Part shown: positions 36,371-44,892 of the stretch, piece by piece
How the letters are laid out: each line of letters opens with the position of its first letter
How positions within the stretch are numbered: position 1 is the first letter of the stretch
Program-made: the position numbers and the translations under genes
The notes under the pieces: model-generated
The model's input: the letters and a program-made list of their open reading frames with translations, nothing else
What the model was told of the DNA's origin: nothing
The model's database searches: none
Assembly: GCA_020851975.1 (NCBI GenBank)
Contig: JADZBS010000109.1
Location: 1 to 44,892 of the forward strand
Source: Gammaproteobacteria bacterium
GTDB lineage: Bacteria > Pseudomonadota > Gammaproteobacteria > Steroidobacterales > GCA-2729495
Direction of reading: 5' to 3'
DNA length: 44,892 bases

Positions 36371-38380
36371 TCAGGCGGTCTTCTTGTCGACGATGCGCAG
36401 CGTGCGTTCCTCGGCGGGTGGGGCCTCGGCACCGGTGGAGCGCGTCTTGCCCGGGCGTGGCGCGCGGGCGTCGGCCGTGCCGGGCGGCAGGCGAAAGCCC
36501 GCCACCGACCGGCGCAGCTGCGCCGCCAGCGCGGCGAGCTTGGTGATGGAATCCTTCGTGGCGCCCGTGCCGGCGGCGTTCTGGGCGTTGATCTGCTGCA
36601 GCAGCTCGACGATGCGGATCACCGCGGCTGCGGCCCCGGCCTGCTCGCGTGCCGAACCCGAGATGTTCTGCACCAGGCTCGCGATCTGGCTCGACACCTG
36701 CTCGATCTCCTCGAGCGCGGCACCGGCGTTCTCGGCGAGCAGCGCACCACCGACCACGTCGGCGGTGCTGCGCTCCATGGAGACGATCGCCTCGTTGGTA
36801 TCCGCCTGGATGGTGCGCACCAGCACCTCGATCTGCTTGGTGGCGTTGGCCGAGCGCTCGGCCAGCCGCTGGACCTCGTCGGCCACCACGGCGAAGCCGC
36901 GGCCGGCCTCGCCGGCCATCGAGGCCTGGATCGAGGCATTGAGCGCCAGGATGTTGGTCTGGTCGGCGATGTCGTTGATGAGTTCGACGATGTTGCCGAT
37001 CTCCTGCGAGCTCTCGCCGAGGCGCTTGATGCGCTTGGAGGTGTCCTGGATGGTCTCGCGGATGGCATTCATGCCGGCGATGGTGCGCCGGACCGCCTCG
37101 CCGCCCTTGTGGGCGACGTCGACCGAGTGCCGTGCCACGTCGGAGGAGCGCTCGGCGTCGCCCGAGACCTCCTCGATCGAGTTCACCATGCGGCCGATCG
37201 CCTGCGAGGCCGAGTCGACCTGCCTCGACTGCGCCTCGCTCGCCTGCGCGAGCTGGACGGCCGTGGACTCGGCCGACCTGGCGGCGCCGTCGAGGAGGAT
37301 CGCGCTCTGGTTGATGGTGGTCACCAGCTCACGCAGCGCTTCCACCGCATAGTTGATGGAGTCGGCAATCGCACCCGTGATGTCCTCGGTGACCGTCGCC
37401 TGCACGGTGAGGTCGCCGTCGGCGAGGCTCGACAGCTCGTCGAGCAGTCGCAGGATCGCCTGCTGGTTGCGATCGGCCTCGCCCCCGCCCGGTGCGGCGG
37501 CGGTGGCGGCACTGCCCTGGAAGTGGATCCAGGTCATGGCCACCAGGATCACGGCGGCCAGTACCAGGAGCGCCATCACCAGCAGGGCCCGCGGCAGACC
37601 GGCGACGGTCCCCGCCGCCGCCGGGGCCGTGGCGGTGCTGGCACGCAGGGCGATGGCATCGAGCTGCTGCATGGCCTGGCTGACGAGATCCAGCCGGTCG
37701 GCGAGCGCCCGCGCATCGCGTACCCGCGCGAACGCCCGGTCGCGGGCGGCCGTGAGCCGGCCGAGCGCCTCGGCGGCACGCGATCCGGCGACCGGCTTGA
37801 TGCCGAGCGCGGCATCGCCGTCCTGCAGGGCGTTGATGGCCTGCGCCACGTCGATCTCGGCCTCGCCGAGCGCATTGGCGACATCGGTCGGCTTGCCCGG
37901 ACCGGCGATGAGCGAGCGCACGGCCGGCACGAGAGAGTGCGCCTGCGCACCGAGACGCTGCAGCTGCGCCGTCACGCCCGGCTGGGTGCCGGCGGCGAGC
38001 TGCAGCTCGTCGGCGGCGCGTTGCAGGGTCTCGGCGAGTGGCCCCATGTCGGCCACCGCCGCCCATGCGGCCACGATGACCTGCTGGCTCTTGAGTATCG
38101 TGCTGGCGCTGGCGCGCACCTGGCCGGCCAGCTGGGCGTCGGCACCCGCTGCCGGCTGCAGGGTTGCGGCCGTCTCGGCCAGCGCCGTGAAGGCCTGTGG
38201 CGAGCCGCGCAGCGCTTCGCGCGCCTGCACGACGGCCGCCGGCAACGGGCTGCCCGCCGGGACGGCGCCGGTGGTCCCGCCGGGACTGCGGAACACCAGG
38301 GCCATGGCGCCGACCAGCGCCAGGAACAGGCACAGCGCCAGCATGGCGAGGTTGCGCGATCGGTTGTTGCTGTTGGACAT
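36371..38380 (-). CDS. pilJ: Methyl-accepting chemotaxis protein PilJ
   Basis: A 669-residue transmembrane receptor of the Chp system. TM1 is at about 10-30 and TM2 ([18 protein letters not shown]) near 270. Between them is a helical periplasmic PilJ-type sensor region. A HAMP domain follows ([15 protein letters not shown]), then a long coiled-coil signalling domain with the hairpin tip [35 protein letters not shown]. In Pseudomonas PilJ senses pilin and surface contact. The ATG at 38380 precedes TM1; an open frame running upstream overlaps pilI. Confidence 0.94.
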   Translation of the reverse strand: MSNSNNRSRNLAMLALCLFLALVGAMALVFRSPGGTTGAVPAGSPLPAAVVQAREALRGSPQAFTALAETAATLQPAAGADAQLAGQVRASASTILKSQQVIVAAWAAVADMGPLAETLQRAADELQLAAGTQPGVTAQLQRLGAQAHSLVPAVRSLIAGPGKPTDVANALGEAEIDVAQAINALQDGDAALGIKPVAGSRAAEALGRLTAARDRAFARVRDARALADRLDLVSQAMQQLDAIALRASTATAPAAAGTVAGLPRALLVMALLVLAAVILVAMTWIHFQGSAATAAAPGGGEADRNQQAILRLLDELSSLADGDLTVQATVTEDITGAIADSINYAVEALRELVTTINQSAILLDGAARSAESTAVQLAQASEAQSRQVDSASQAIGRMVNSIEEVSGDAERSSDVARHSVDVAHKGGEAVRRTIAGMNAIRETIQDTSKRIKRLGESSQEIGNIVELINDIADQTNILALNASIQASMAGEAGRGFAVVADEVQRLAERSANATKQIEVLVRTIQADTNEAIVSMERSTADVVGGALLAENAGAALEEIEQVSSQIASLVQNISGSAREQAGAAAAVIRIVELLQQINAQNAAGTGATKDSITKLAALAAQLRRSVAGFRLPPGTADARAPRPGKTRSTGAEAPPAEERTLRIVDKKTA

Positions 38381-38418
38381 GGTCCTCGGATCCTCCGCAC
38401 CGGCGTCGTCGCGCCGCT

Positions 38419-38991
38419 CTAGTCTTCTGCTGCCCGCTGGAACTCCCGGCTCTGCAGCAGCCGTGCCACGCTGAACACCGGCCACACCTCCAGGCCGCGG
38501 CGCAACGCCCCCTCGATATAGCGGTCCGCCCGGATCACGCCGGGCGCGCACTCGCCGACGCGCTCGCGCTGCAGGAAGCGCCGGAAGCCATACACCTCGT
38601 CGACGATCAGCCCGACCGGGAACTCCGGGCTGTTGGCCACCAGCACCCGCGCCGCGCGCCCCGTACCGGTCTCGCCGCCGCCGAGGAACGCGCGCAGGTC
38701 GGCGATCGGCAGCAGGTGGCCGCGCACATTGGCGAGCCCGCGCATCCAGGCGCGGGCTCCCGGCACGCGCGTCAGCGTCGAGGGCAGCATGAGCACTTCG
38801 CGCACCTCCTCGCGTGCCACCACGAAACGCTCGCTGCCGAGCCGCAGCCCGATCCCGACCCACTCCTCGGTGCCGGCATCCTCGCCCGGGTTGCCGGTGA
38901 GCGCCAGGCGCGAGCGGCGTTCCAGCTCGCGCAGCAGTTCGAAGGGATGCTCCCTCAGGGCACGCAGTTCGCTTCCGGCCGCCGTCGTCAC
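38419..38991 (-). CDS. pilI: CheW-like adaptor PilI
   Basis: A CheW-fold protein of about 190 residues: EEWVGIGLRLGSERFVVAREEVREVL, WMRGLANVRGHLLPIADLRAFLGG and GLIVDEVYGFRRF. It couples PilJ to ChpA. The start is uncertain: GTG at 38991, 13 bases after the pilH stop, gives a compact protein. A longer open frame would begin inside pilH. Confidence 0.88.
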   Translation of the reverse strand: MTTAAGSELRALREHPFELLRELERRSRLALTGNPGEDAGTEEWVGIGLRLGSERFVVAREEVREVLMLPSTLTRVPGARAWMRGLANVRGHLLPIADLRAFLGGGETGTGRAARVLVANSPEFPVGLIVDEVYGFRRFLQRERVGECAPGVIRADRYIEGALRRGLEVWPVFSVARLLQSREFQRAAED

Positions 38992-39004
38992 TGCCCGGCC
39001 ATCG

Positions 39005-39370
39005 TCATTGCCTGATGTTCGCCCGTACCGCGGCAACAAGGTCGTCGTCGGCCACCGGCTTGGTGATGTAGCTGACGGCGCCCTGGCGCAGTCCCCAGAT
39101 GCGGTCGGTCTCCTGATGCTTGGACGTGACGATGACGACCGGGATCGACGCCGTGGCCGGGTTGCGGGTGAGCTGGCGCGTGGCCTGGAACCCGTTCATC
39201 CCCGGCATGACGATGTCCATCAGGATCACGTCGGGATGCTCGCGCTCGGCGAGCGAGATCGCCTCCGTGCCCTCGCTCGCCACCAGCGTCTCGAAGCCGT
39301 GGCGCTGCAGCGCCTGGGAGAGCACGTGCTGGTCGGTCGGCGAGTCGTCCACGATCAGTACCAGTGCCAT
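39005..39370 (-). CDS. pilH: Single-domain response regulator PilH
   Basis: A 121-residue receiver domain: acidic pocket VDDS (8-9), phospho-acceptor D52 (ILMDIVMPGMNG), switch Thr in VIVTSKHQ and Lys in YITKPV. In Pseudomonas PilH acts on pilus retraction or as a phosphate sink for ChpA. It lies 24 bases after pilG. Confidence 0.93.
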   Translation of the reverse strand: MALVLIVDDSPTDQHVLSQALQRHGFETLVASEGTEAISLAEREHPDVILMDIVMPGMNGFQATRQLTRNPATASIPVVIVTSKHQETDRIWGLRQGAVSYITKPVADDDLVAAVRANIRQ

Positions 39371-39394
39371 GGCCGCATCCTCCGGCGCCGCGCC

Positions 39395-39790
39395 TCAGCG
39401 CGACACATGCCCCCTGATGGCTCCCAGCAGTTCGTCCTTCGTGAAGGGTTTGGTCAGGTAATGCTCGGAGCCGACGATGCGGCCCCGCGCCCGGTCGAAC
39501 AGCCCGTCCTTGCTCGACAGCATGATGACCGGCGTCTCGCGAAAGGTGCGGTTGTGCTTGATGAGCGCGCAGGTCTGATAGCCATCGAGCCGCGGCATCA
39601 TGATGTCCACGAAGATGATGTCGGGGCGATGGTCGGCGATCTTCGCCAGGGCGTCGAAGCCGTCGACGGCGGTGAAGACCTGACAGCCCTCCTTGGAGAG
39701 CAGCGTCTCGGCGGTGCGCCGGATGGTCTTGCTGTCGTCGATGACGAGGATTTTCAGCCCATGCAGGTCGCCAGCACCTTCCGCATTCAC
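39395..39790 (-). CDS. pilG: Single-domain response regulator PilG
   Basis: A 131-residue receiver: LVIDDSKTIRRTAE, phospho-acceptor D62 (IIFVDIMMPRLDG), IMLSSKDG and YLTKPFTKDEL. In Pseudomonas PilG promotes pilus extension and cAMP signalling. I chose GTG at 39790 because GGAGG lies 5 bases ahead and the resulting N-terminus has the usual length; ATG at 39832 would add 14 residues. It is the first gene of the cluster and divergent from gshB, as in Pseudomonas. Confidence 0.93.
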   Translation of the reverse strand: MNAEGAGDLHGLKILVIDDSKTIRRTAETLLSKEGCQVFTAVDGFDALAKIADHRPDIIFVDIMMPRLDGYQTCALIKHNRTFRETPVIMLSSKDGLFDRARGRIVGSEHYLTKPFTKDELLGAIRGHVSR

Positions 39791-40069
39791 CGAGGCCTCC
39801 ACGCGGGAAATCTGTCGTTGCCCTTTTAACATAACGGTTCAGGCCCATCCATGCCGGACACCGGGGCCACAGGCCATCGACTGCCTGATACGGGAAGTGA
39901 CATGCCGCGACGAGCGCGCCGGCACTGCCACACGACGGCCCATTCCGCAGGCCGAAAAACCCCACGCGCACAACCGCAGCGATCATAACGCTGCGCTGGT
40001 GATATTTCAGCAACCGTAGGAGAGAATTATATTTTTGCCGCCTGCGTCACAAATCGGGGCGGGGAGCGA

Positions 40070-41041
40070 ATGCGCGTGGCAGACACCATCCGGCTCGGGG
40101 TCGTCATGGACCCCATCGGCGCCATCAACCCGGCCAAGGACAGCTCGCTCGCCATGCTGCTCGAGGCCCAGGCCCGCGGCATGGACCTGCACTACTTTGA
40201 ACAGAATGACCTGCGCAGGCGTAACGGCGAGGCGCTCGGCAGCAGTCGGCGGGTGCGCGTGACCGACAGCCGCGAGCGCTGGTTCGAACTCGGGGCCCGC
40301 GCAGACCTGCGCCTCGCCAGCCTCGACGTGATCCTGATGCGCAAGGATCCGCCGTTCGACACCGAGTACGTCTACACGACCTACATCCTGGAGCGCGCCG
40401 CGCAGGAAGGATCCCTGGTGCTGAACCGCCCGGCGAGCCTGCGCGACATCAACGAAAAGGCCTTCACGGCCTGGTTCCCGCAGTGCTGCCCGGACACGCT
40501 CATCACGCGCTCCATGGCCGACATGCGCGCCTTCCTGGCCGAACACGGGCACATCGTGGTCAAGCCGCTGCACGGCATGGGCGGGCGCTCGATCTTCGTG
40601 GTGCGCCAGGGGGATCGCAACGCCAACGTGATCTTCGAGACCCTGACCGAATACGACACCCGCCACGCGGTGGCCCAGCGCTACATCCCGGAGATCCGCC
40701 AGGTCGACAAGCTCATCCTGCTGGTCGACGGGGAGCCGCCTGACCACGTGCTCGCCCGCGTGCCGGCCGAGGACGACAACCGCGGCAACCTGGTGATGGG
40801 CGCGGCACCCGAGGTGCGCCCGCTGTCGGCGCGCGACCGCTGGATCGCCGGTCAGGTGGGCCCGGTGCTGCGCGAACGCGGCGTGCTGTTCGCAGGCATC
40901 GACGTGATCGGCGACTACCTCACCGAGATCAACGTGACCAGCCCGACGGGCATCCGCGAACTGAAGAAGTACGGCGGCACCGATCTCGCAGCGCGCTTTC
41001 TGGACGTGATCGAAGCGCGGCTGCGCGCGCGCCAGCGATAG
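40070..41041 (+). CDS. gshB: Glutathione synthetase
   Basis: A 323-residue ATP-grasp ligase joining gamma-glutamylcysteine and glycine. Family segments are MDPIGAINPAKDSSLAMLLEAQ, MRKDPPFDTEYVYTTYILE, VVKPLHGMGGRSIF (ATP-binding) and EINVTSPTGIRE (metal and product site). Length is normal. The ATG at 40070 follows GGGGAG. The 237 bases between pilG and gshB are AT-richer (TTATAT near 40028, TTATGAT on the other strand near 39987) and probably hold both promoters. Confidence 0.97.
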   Translation: MRVADTIRLGVVMDPIGAINPAKDSSLAMLLEAQARGMDLHYFEQNDLRRRNGEALGSSRRVRVTDSRERWFELGARADLRLASLDVILMRKDPPFDTEYVYTTYILERAAQEGSLVLNRPASLRDINEKAFTAWFPQCCPDTLITRSMADMRAFLAEHGHIVVKPLHGMGGRSIFVVRQGDRNANVIFETLTEYDTRHAVAQRYIPEIRQVDKLILLVDGEPPDHVLARVPAEDDNRGNLVMGAAPEVRPLSARDRWIAGQVGPVLRERGVLFAGIDVIGDYLTEINVTSPTGIRELKKYGGTDLAARFLDVIEARLRARQR

Positions 41042-41046
41042 GCGGC

Positions 41047-42102
41047 ATGATCGGCAGGCCCGGCGCCAGCGCCCGTGCGGGCGGCCGCCCACCGGATGGC
41101 AGTGTCGGCCAGGCACTGGTCGCATTGGCGGCAGCCCTCCTCCTCGCGGGCTGCCAGGGCGAGCCCCGGGTACGGCAGAGCAGCCTCGTCCGGTTCGGCA
41201 CCATCGTGCAGCTGGATATCGCCGGCACCGACGCCGGGCAGGCGCAGGCCGGCGCTGCCGCCATCGACGCGCTCTACGCGCGGCTCGAGAGCGACTGGCG
41301 CTCCTTCGGCGACGGCGAACTCGGGCGCGCCAACGAGCGGCTGGCCGCCGGCGAACCGGTGCTGCTCTCGCCGGAGCTGCACCGCCTGGTCGCCCGCAGT
41401 CTCGAGATTCGCGACCGCTCCGGGGGCCTCTTCGACCCGCGGGTCGGCACGCTGGTCCGGCTGTGGGGGTTCGAGGACCTCGCGCGGCGCACGCCGCAGG
41501 CAGCGCCCGGAGCCGAGGCGCTCGCTGCCGCCCGTGAACAGGCCCGGCTCGCCAGCCTGCGCCTGGAGAACGGGCGGCTGTCGAGCGACCGGCCGGTGCG
41601 TCTCGAACTCGCCGGCATCGCCAAGGGCAGCGCCCTTGCCGCCGGCGCCGCGCTCCTGCGGGCCCGGGCCATCGACCAGGCCCTGGTCACGATCGGTGGC
41701 GACGTGCTGGCGATCGGGCGCCGGGGTGCCCGCCCCTGGCGCATCGGCGTACGCGACCCGTTCGGCGCCGGCATCATCGGCACCATCGACCTCGCCGACG
41801 GTGAGGCGGCGGTGACCTCCGGGACCTACGAGCGGGGGTTCGAATCCGGCGGGCGCCGCTACCACCACCTGCTCGATCCGCGCACCGGCCGGCCGGCCGA
41901 AGGCACGGTGGCCGTGACGGTGGTCGGCCGCGACCCGGAACTCGCCAACGCGGCGGCCATCGCGCTTCTCGTCGCCGGCATGGGCGAAGCTCCGGAGCTC
42001 GCTGCCACACTCGGCGTCGACTGCGTGCTGATGATCGGCGCCGATGGCAGCCGCTGGCTCGATGACTGCATGACCCGGCGGCTGGTGACGTCGCCGCCAT
42101 GA
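41047..42102 (+). CDS. apbE: FAD:protein FMN transferase, lipoprotein
   Basis: A 351-residue ApbE protein that attaches FMN to threonines of flavoproteins such as Rnf or Nqr subunits in the periplasm. The lipobox LLLAGC gives Cys36. Family motifs are TIVQLDIAG, GLFDPRVGTLVRLWGF, ELAGIAKGSA, TIGGDVLAIG, VTSGTYER and HLLDPRTGRPA. It begins 5 bases after gshB, so the two are cotranscribed. No Rnf or Nqr genes lie in the window; the target flavoprotein is unknown. Confidence 0.94.
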   Translation: MIGRPGASARAGGRPPDGSVGQALVALAAALLLAGCQGEPRVRQSSLVRFGTIVQLDIAGTDAGQAQAGAAAIDALYARLESDWRSFGDGELGRANERLAAGEPVLLSPELHRLVARSLEIRDRSGGLFDPRVGTLVRLWGFEDLARRTPQAAPGAEALAAAREQARLASLRLENGRLSSDRPVRLELAGIAKGSALAAGAALLRARAIDQALVTIGGDVLAIGRRGARPWRIGVRDPFGAGIIGTIDLADGEAAVTSGTYERGFESGGRRYHHLLDPRTGRPAEGTVAVTVVGRDPELANAAAIALLVAGMGEAPELAATLGVDCVLMIGADGSRWLDDCMTRRLVTSPP

Positions 42103-42146
42103 CGGTGAATGTGTGACGTGCTGCCGCCTTCGGCGCCCCTGCGACG

Positions 42147-42152
42147 TATAAT
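42147..42152 (+). promoter_or_regulatory. Candidate -10 element of tonB
   Basis: A perfect TATAAT lies 42 bases before the tonB GTG in the 92-base gap after apbE. No -35 consensus is seen at the right distance, so an activator or extended contacts would be needed. Confidence 0.4.
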
Positions 42153-42194
42153 CACGGCGTAGGTTGGGCAGTTGGCGACGAGGCATCCCGAACG

Positions 42195-43145
42195 GTGAGC
42201 AGCAGTCTTGCCCTGGCGGCTTCGCATACCTGCGCTGAAGCGCAGTCCGGCGGGACCTGGTCCGCCGCTGCGGCACGCGATCGTCTCTCGTCGACCCTGT
42301 TCCTCGCCGCGCTGGTGCACGGCATCCTGATTCTCGGCGTCACCTTCACCGCGCAGCCGCCCAGCCGCGACCCGGCTGCGACCTCGCTCGACGTGGTCAT
42401 CGTCACCCGCGACTACGCCCGGGCCGCGGTGCCGCTGAACTCCGCTGCCCTCCTCGCCGCGCAGAATCTCGTCGGCCGGGGCAATGCCGCGCTCGATGCG
42501 CGCCTGCGCACCGCCGTGCCCGCGGACCTCGACCTGGCGGCGCCCGGTCCCGACCAGGCCGGCGTGTTGCATCCGCCCGGCAACGCGGGCACGCCGCTGC
42601 CGGCGCAGCAACGGCTCACCGCCGCGGCGCGCGAGCACCCGGCCGTGCGCACCGGCAGGAACGGCGCCCTGGCGCAACCGGCCGCCCGGCGCCAGCTCCA
42701 GGCCGCACCGGCCGACGTCACCGACATCCTCGCCGATCCCGACACTGCCACGGTCATTCCCGATGCCAGGCCGCGCGAACTGCTGGTGAGCGCCAGCACG
42801 CGCGAGGCGCGCATCGCCGGTTACCTCAACAGCTGGAAGATGAAGGTCGAGCGCATCGGCACGCTCAACTTCCCCGGCGCCGAGCAACTGGCCACCATCG
42901 ACACCCCGCCGGTCCTCGAAGTGGCGATCACCGCCGACGGCAGCCTCAAGGAAATCGTGGTGCGCAATTCCTCCGGCTACCGCAACCTCGATCAGGCCGC
43001 GATGGAGATCCTGCGCATCGCCGCTCCCTTCGAACCGTTCCCGCAGGTGCTGCGGGAGGACTACGACGTGCTGCGCTTCGCCTACGAGTGGCACTTCGGC
43101 TCGGGCAGCGGCATCGGCCGGGTCAGAACCCTGCACGGCTCCTGA
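42195..43145 (+). CDS. tonB: TonB-type energy transducer (TonB3-like)
   Basis: A 316-residue protein with a cytoplasmic head, one transmembrane segment (about 34-51, FLAALVHGILILGVTF), a long periplasmic linker (about 60-210) rich in Ala, Arg and Pro but lacking the usual Pro-Glu/Pro-Lys repeats, and a C-terminal TonB domain (about 230-316: YLNSWKMKVERIG, PPVLEVAITADGSLKEI). The order gshB - tonB - yqgE - ruvX matches tonB3 of Pseudomonas aeruginosa, a gene reported to be needed for twitching. No exbB/exbD lie nearby. The start is GTG at 42195; ribosome binding site is weak. Confidence 0.88.
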   Translation: MSSSLALAASHTCAEAQSGGTWSAAAARDRLSSTLFLAALVHGILILGVTFTAQPPSRDPAATSLDVVIVTRDYARAAVPLNSAALLAAQNLVGRGNAALDARLRTAVPADLDLAAPGPDQAGVLHPPGNAGTPLPAQQRLTAAAREHPAVRTGRNGALAQPAARRQLQAAPADVTDILADPDTATVIPDARPRELLVSASTREARIAGYLNSWKMKVERIGTLNFPGAEQLATIDTPPVLEVAITADGSLKEIVVRNSSGYRNLDQAAMEILRIAAPFEPFPQVLREDYDVLRFAYEWHFGSGSGIGRVRTLHGS

Positions 43146-43216
43146 GGCCCGCCGCGAGGCGACAGGAGGCTGCGCCATGCCGCCTCCGGGGCGGCGTGGT
43201 ACATTGCCGGAAGAAC

Positions 43217-43813
43217 ATGGAACCGCAATCGGCGCCCTGCGCCACGCCCATGGGTGACGTGACCTACCTGACCGGACACCTGCTGATCGCCATGCCGGGC
43301 ATGGCCGACCCGAACTTCGTCCGCACCGTCACCTACATCTGCGAGCACACCGACCAGGGTGCGCTCGGCATCGTCATCAACCGCCCGCTGCAGATGGAAC
43401 TCGGCGAGGTCTTCCAGCAGCTCGCCCTGGCGGGTCACGACAGCATGCTCGTGCACCAGCCGGTGATGCGCGGCGGCCCGGTCCAGACGGAACGTGGTTT
43501 CGTCCTGCACGAACCGTCGCGGCAGTGGGATGCCACGGTCGAGGTGAGCGAATCCGTGCACCTCACGACCTCCCAGGACATTCTCGCCGCCCTCGCCGAT
43601 GGCAGCGGGCCGAAGCGCGCGCTCATGGCGCTCGGCTACGCCGGCTGGGGCGCCGGCCAGCTCGAGGTGGAGATTGCAGCGAACGCGTGGTTGAGCGTGC
43701 CGGCCACGTCGGCCATCGTCTTCGACACGCCTTTCGAGGCCCGCTGGGCCGCCGCTGCGGGGTTGCTCGGCATCAACCTCGCGATGATCAGCTCCGAGGC
43801 CGGCCACGCCTGA
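43217..43813 (+). CDS. YqgE/AlgH family protein
   Basis: A 198-residue cytoplasmic protein of the YqgE/AlgH (DUF179) family: YLTGHLLIAMPGMADPNFVRTVTYICEH, GALGIVINRP, GGPVQTERGFVLH and ALGYAGWGAGQLEVEI. Biochemical function is not established; in Pseudomonas it was linked to alginate regulation. ATG at 43217 has GGAAG 5 bases ahead; ATG at 43250 would also keep the domain. The stop codon is two bases before ruvX, indicating coupling. Confidence 0.93.
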   Translation: MEPQSAPCATPMGDVTYLTGHLLIAMPGMADPNFVRTVTYICEHTDQGALGIVINRPLQMELGEVFQQLALAGHDSMLVHQPVMRGGPVQTERGFVLHEPSRQWDATVEVSESVHLTTSQDILAALADGSGPKRALMALGYAGWGAGQLEVEIAANAWLSVPATSAIVFDTPFEARWAAAAGLLGINLAMISSEAGHA

Positions 43814-43815
43814 CC

Positions 43816-44238
43816 GTGCCGAGCCGCGCCCTCGTCTTCGACTTCGGCACGCGCAAGATCGGCGTGGCTGCCGCCAACCGCACGGCCGGCACCGCCACCG
43901 CCGTCGCCACGCTGGCGGCGCGCGACGGGGTGCCTGACTGGCGTGAGGTGGCGGCACTGATCCGCACCTGGCAACCCGAGGTGCTGGTCGTCGGCCTGCC
44001 CCGCAATGCCGATGGCTCGGACTCGGCCATGACGGCACGCAGCCGCGCCTTCCAGGTCTGGCTCGGCGAGCATGCCGGCCTGCCCACCGAGGAAATCGAC
44101 GAGCGCTACACCTCGACGGAAGCCGAGGCCGTGCTCCGTGACCAGCGACGCAGCGGCGCGCGCACGCGCCGCGTGCGCCCCGCCGACATCGACCTGATGG
44201 CTGCGCGGCTCATGGCGGAGACCTGGGCCCGGTCCTGA
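43816..44238 (+). CDS. ruvX: Holliday junction resolvase-like protein RuvX (YqgF)
   Basis: A 140-residue RNase H-fold nuclease involved in pre-16S rRNA 5' end processing. Catalytic segments are VFDFGTRKIGVA (D9), VVGLPRNADGS, IDERYTSTEAE and a C-terminal acidic DIDLMAARLM. GTG at 43816 lies 2 bases after yqgE. The basic stretch RRSGARTRRVR before the last motif is normal for the family. Confidence 0.93.
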   Translation: MPSRALVFDFGTRKIGVAAANRTAGTATAVATLAARDGVPDWREVAALIRTWQPEVLVVGLPRNADGSDSAMTARSRAFQVWLGEHAGLPTEEIDERYTSTEAEAVLRDQRRSGARTRRVRPADIDLMAARLMAETWARS

Positions 44239-44273
44239 GCCAGGCGCGACAGCGGCGCGGCCGGCATGAAACA

Positions 44274-44892
44274 ATGATGCCTGCCATGGACCGTCCACAT
44301 CGCGGCACGCTGTTCCTCGAAGATGCCCGTGTGGTGGCATTGCAGGCCTTTCCCGGTCACCAGTACGTGCTCCGGCTGGAGGCGCCCCGGTGCGCCGGAC
44401 GCGCCACGCCGGGCAGCTTCGTGCACCTTCAGTGCGCCGCCGACGTGCCCATGCGCCGTCCGCTGTCCATCATGAGCGCCGACCCGGCCGGCGGCACCAT
44501 CGAGGTCCTGTTCAAGGTCGTGGGCGAGGGGCTGCGCGCCCTCGCCCGCAGCGAGCCCGGCAGCAGCCTGAGCGTGCTCGGGCCGATCGGGCGGGGTTTC
44601 TCCCCGGACCCGAAGCGCCCGCGCACCGTGCTGATCGGCGGCGGCGTCGGCATGCCGCCATTGCGCTTCCTCGCCACGCGCCTGGCAGGCGCTGGTGCCG
44701 GCTGGAAGCCGCTCGCCTGCTTCGGTTCCGAGATTCCCTTTCCGTTCCGGCCTGCCCGCGCCGCCTCGCCCCTGCATGGCATCGACCATCGCATCGACGC
44801 CTGCGACCCGCTGCTCGAAGCGGCCGGCGTGCCCTCGCGTCTCGCCTCGCTCGCCGGATTCGATGGCTGCCATCGCGGCCATGTCACCGCCC
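44274..44892 (+). CDS. PyrK-like dihydroorotate dehydrogenase electron-transfer subunit (3' end outside the window)
   Basis: The reading frame is open to the window end: 206 residues are visible. It is a ferredoxin-NADP reductase-fold flavoprotein. PGSFVHLQC, RRPLSIMSAD (FAD site) and VLIGGGVGMPPLRFLA (NAD site) match the PyrK/dihydroorotate dehydrogenase electron-transfer family. The Cys-rich cluster region would lie further on and is not seen, so the iron-sulphur site cannot be checked. ATG codons at 44274, 44277 and 44286 are in frame; a start at 44286 (MDRPHRG) is equally possible. It lies 35 bases after ruvX on the same strand. Confidence 0.85.
   Translation, partial: MMPAMDRPHRGTLFLEDARVVALQAFPGHQYVLRLEAPRCAGRATPGSFVHLQCAADVPMRRPLSIMSADPAGGTIEVLFKVVGEGLRALARSEPGSSLSVLGPIGRGFSPDPKRPRTVLIGGGVGMPPLRFLATRLAGAGAGWKPLACFGSEIPFPFRPARAASPLHGIDHRIDACDPLLEAAGVPSRLASLAGFDGCHRGHVTA

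Noticed and set aside
32834-38422. A 1,862-codon open frame on the plus strand opposite chpA and pilJ
   Set aside because: It is a by-product of high GC and codon bias in the real genes. Its composition (Arg, His, Gln, Gly) and lack of any domain fit an antisense shadow.
41837-41847. GGTTCGAATCC, identical to a tRNA T-loop
   Set aside because: It lies inside apbE (codons for RGFESG) and no acceptor stem, D-arm or anticodon arm can be built around it.

Overview
The window is GC-rich bacterial DNA from a gammaproteobacterium. Three things point that way: the 16S rRNA signature, the order tyrS - M23 peptidase beside an rRNA operon, and the run ruvX - yqgE - tonB - gshB - pilG/H/I/J - chpA, which matches the Pseudomonas arrangement as I remember it. 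The genus cannot be read from the sequence alone.

Layout. 1-1165: 5' two thirds of a 16S rRNA gene on the minus strand, with leader, antitermination box and strong promoter. 1.2-14.4 kb: mostly housekeeping genes: tyrosyl-tRNA synthetase, a murein M23 endopeptidase, polyphosphate kinase and exopolyphosphatase (convergent and overlapping), a coiled-coil membrane protein, rppH, a FecCD-type permease, bifunctional tyrA, and a large exported beta-propeller/amidohydrolase protein that lacks expected metal ligands. 14.4-22.0 kb: an accessory stretch of more mixed base composition. It holds an orphan terminator, an unrecognised exported protein, two divergent exported proteins with VPxPA-type (PEP-CTERM-like) C-terminal sorting tails, three copies of a short repeat, a low-GC lipoprotein gene, a small potassium-channel-like protein and a frameshifted TonB-dependent receptor. 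22.1-26.9 kb: cobalamin uptake and activation (ABC ATPase, cobalamin riboswitch, btuB, PduO-type adenosyltransferase, btuF). 26.9-30.0 kb: ampD, rsmE, pit and a PhoU-like DUF47 protein. 30.1-39.8 kb: a Chp/Pil chemosensory cluster (pilG, pilH, pilI, pilJ, a 1,908-residue chpA, chpC-like cheW) without the pilK (CheR) and chpB (CheB) genes. 40.0-44.9 kb: gshB, apbE, tonB, yqgE, ruvX and the start of a PyrK-like flavin reductase that runs off the window.

How the genes work together. The cobalamin genes form a nearly complete import route: outer-membrane BtuB, a TonB, periplasmic BtuF, and the ABC ATPase with the permease that sits 12 kb away. The adenosyltransferase then makes the active cofactor. 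Only btuB and the gene behind it sit directly under the riboswitch. The Chp cluster should control type IV pili, and the nearby tonB occupies the position of the Pseudomonas tonB3 gene linked to twitching. Phosphate handling (ppk1, ppx, pit, DUF47) appears at two loci.

I found no CRISPR array, phage, insertion sequence or tRNA gene. The most unusual material is the 14.4-22 kb accessory stretch, the degenerate amidohydrolase, and the chemosensory cluster without adaptation enzymes.
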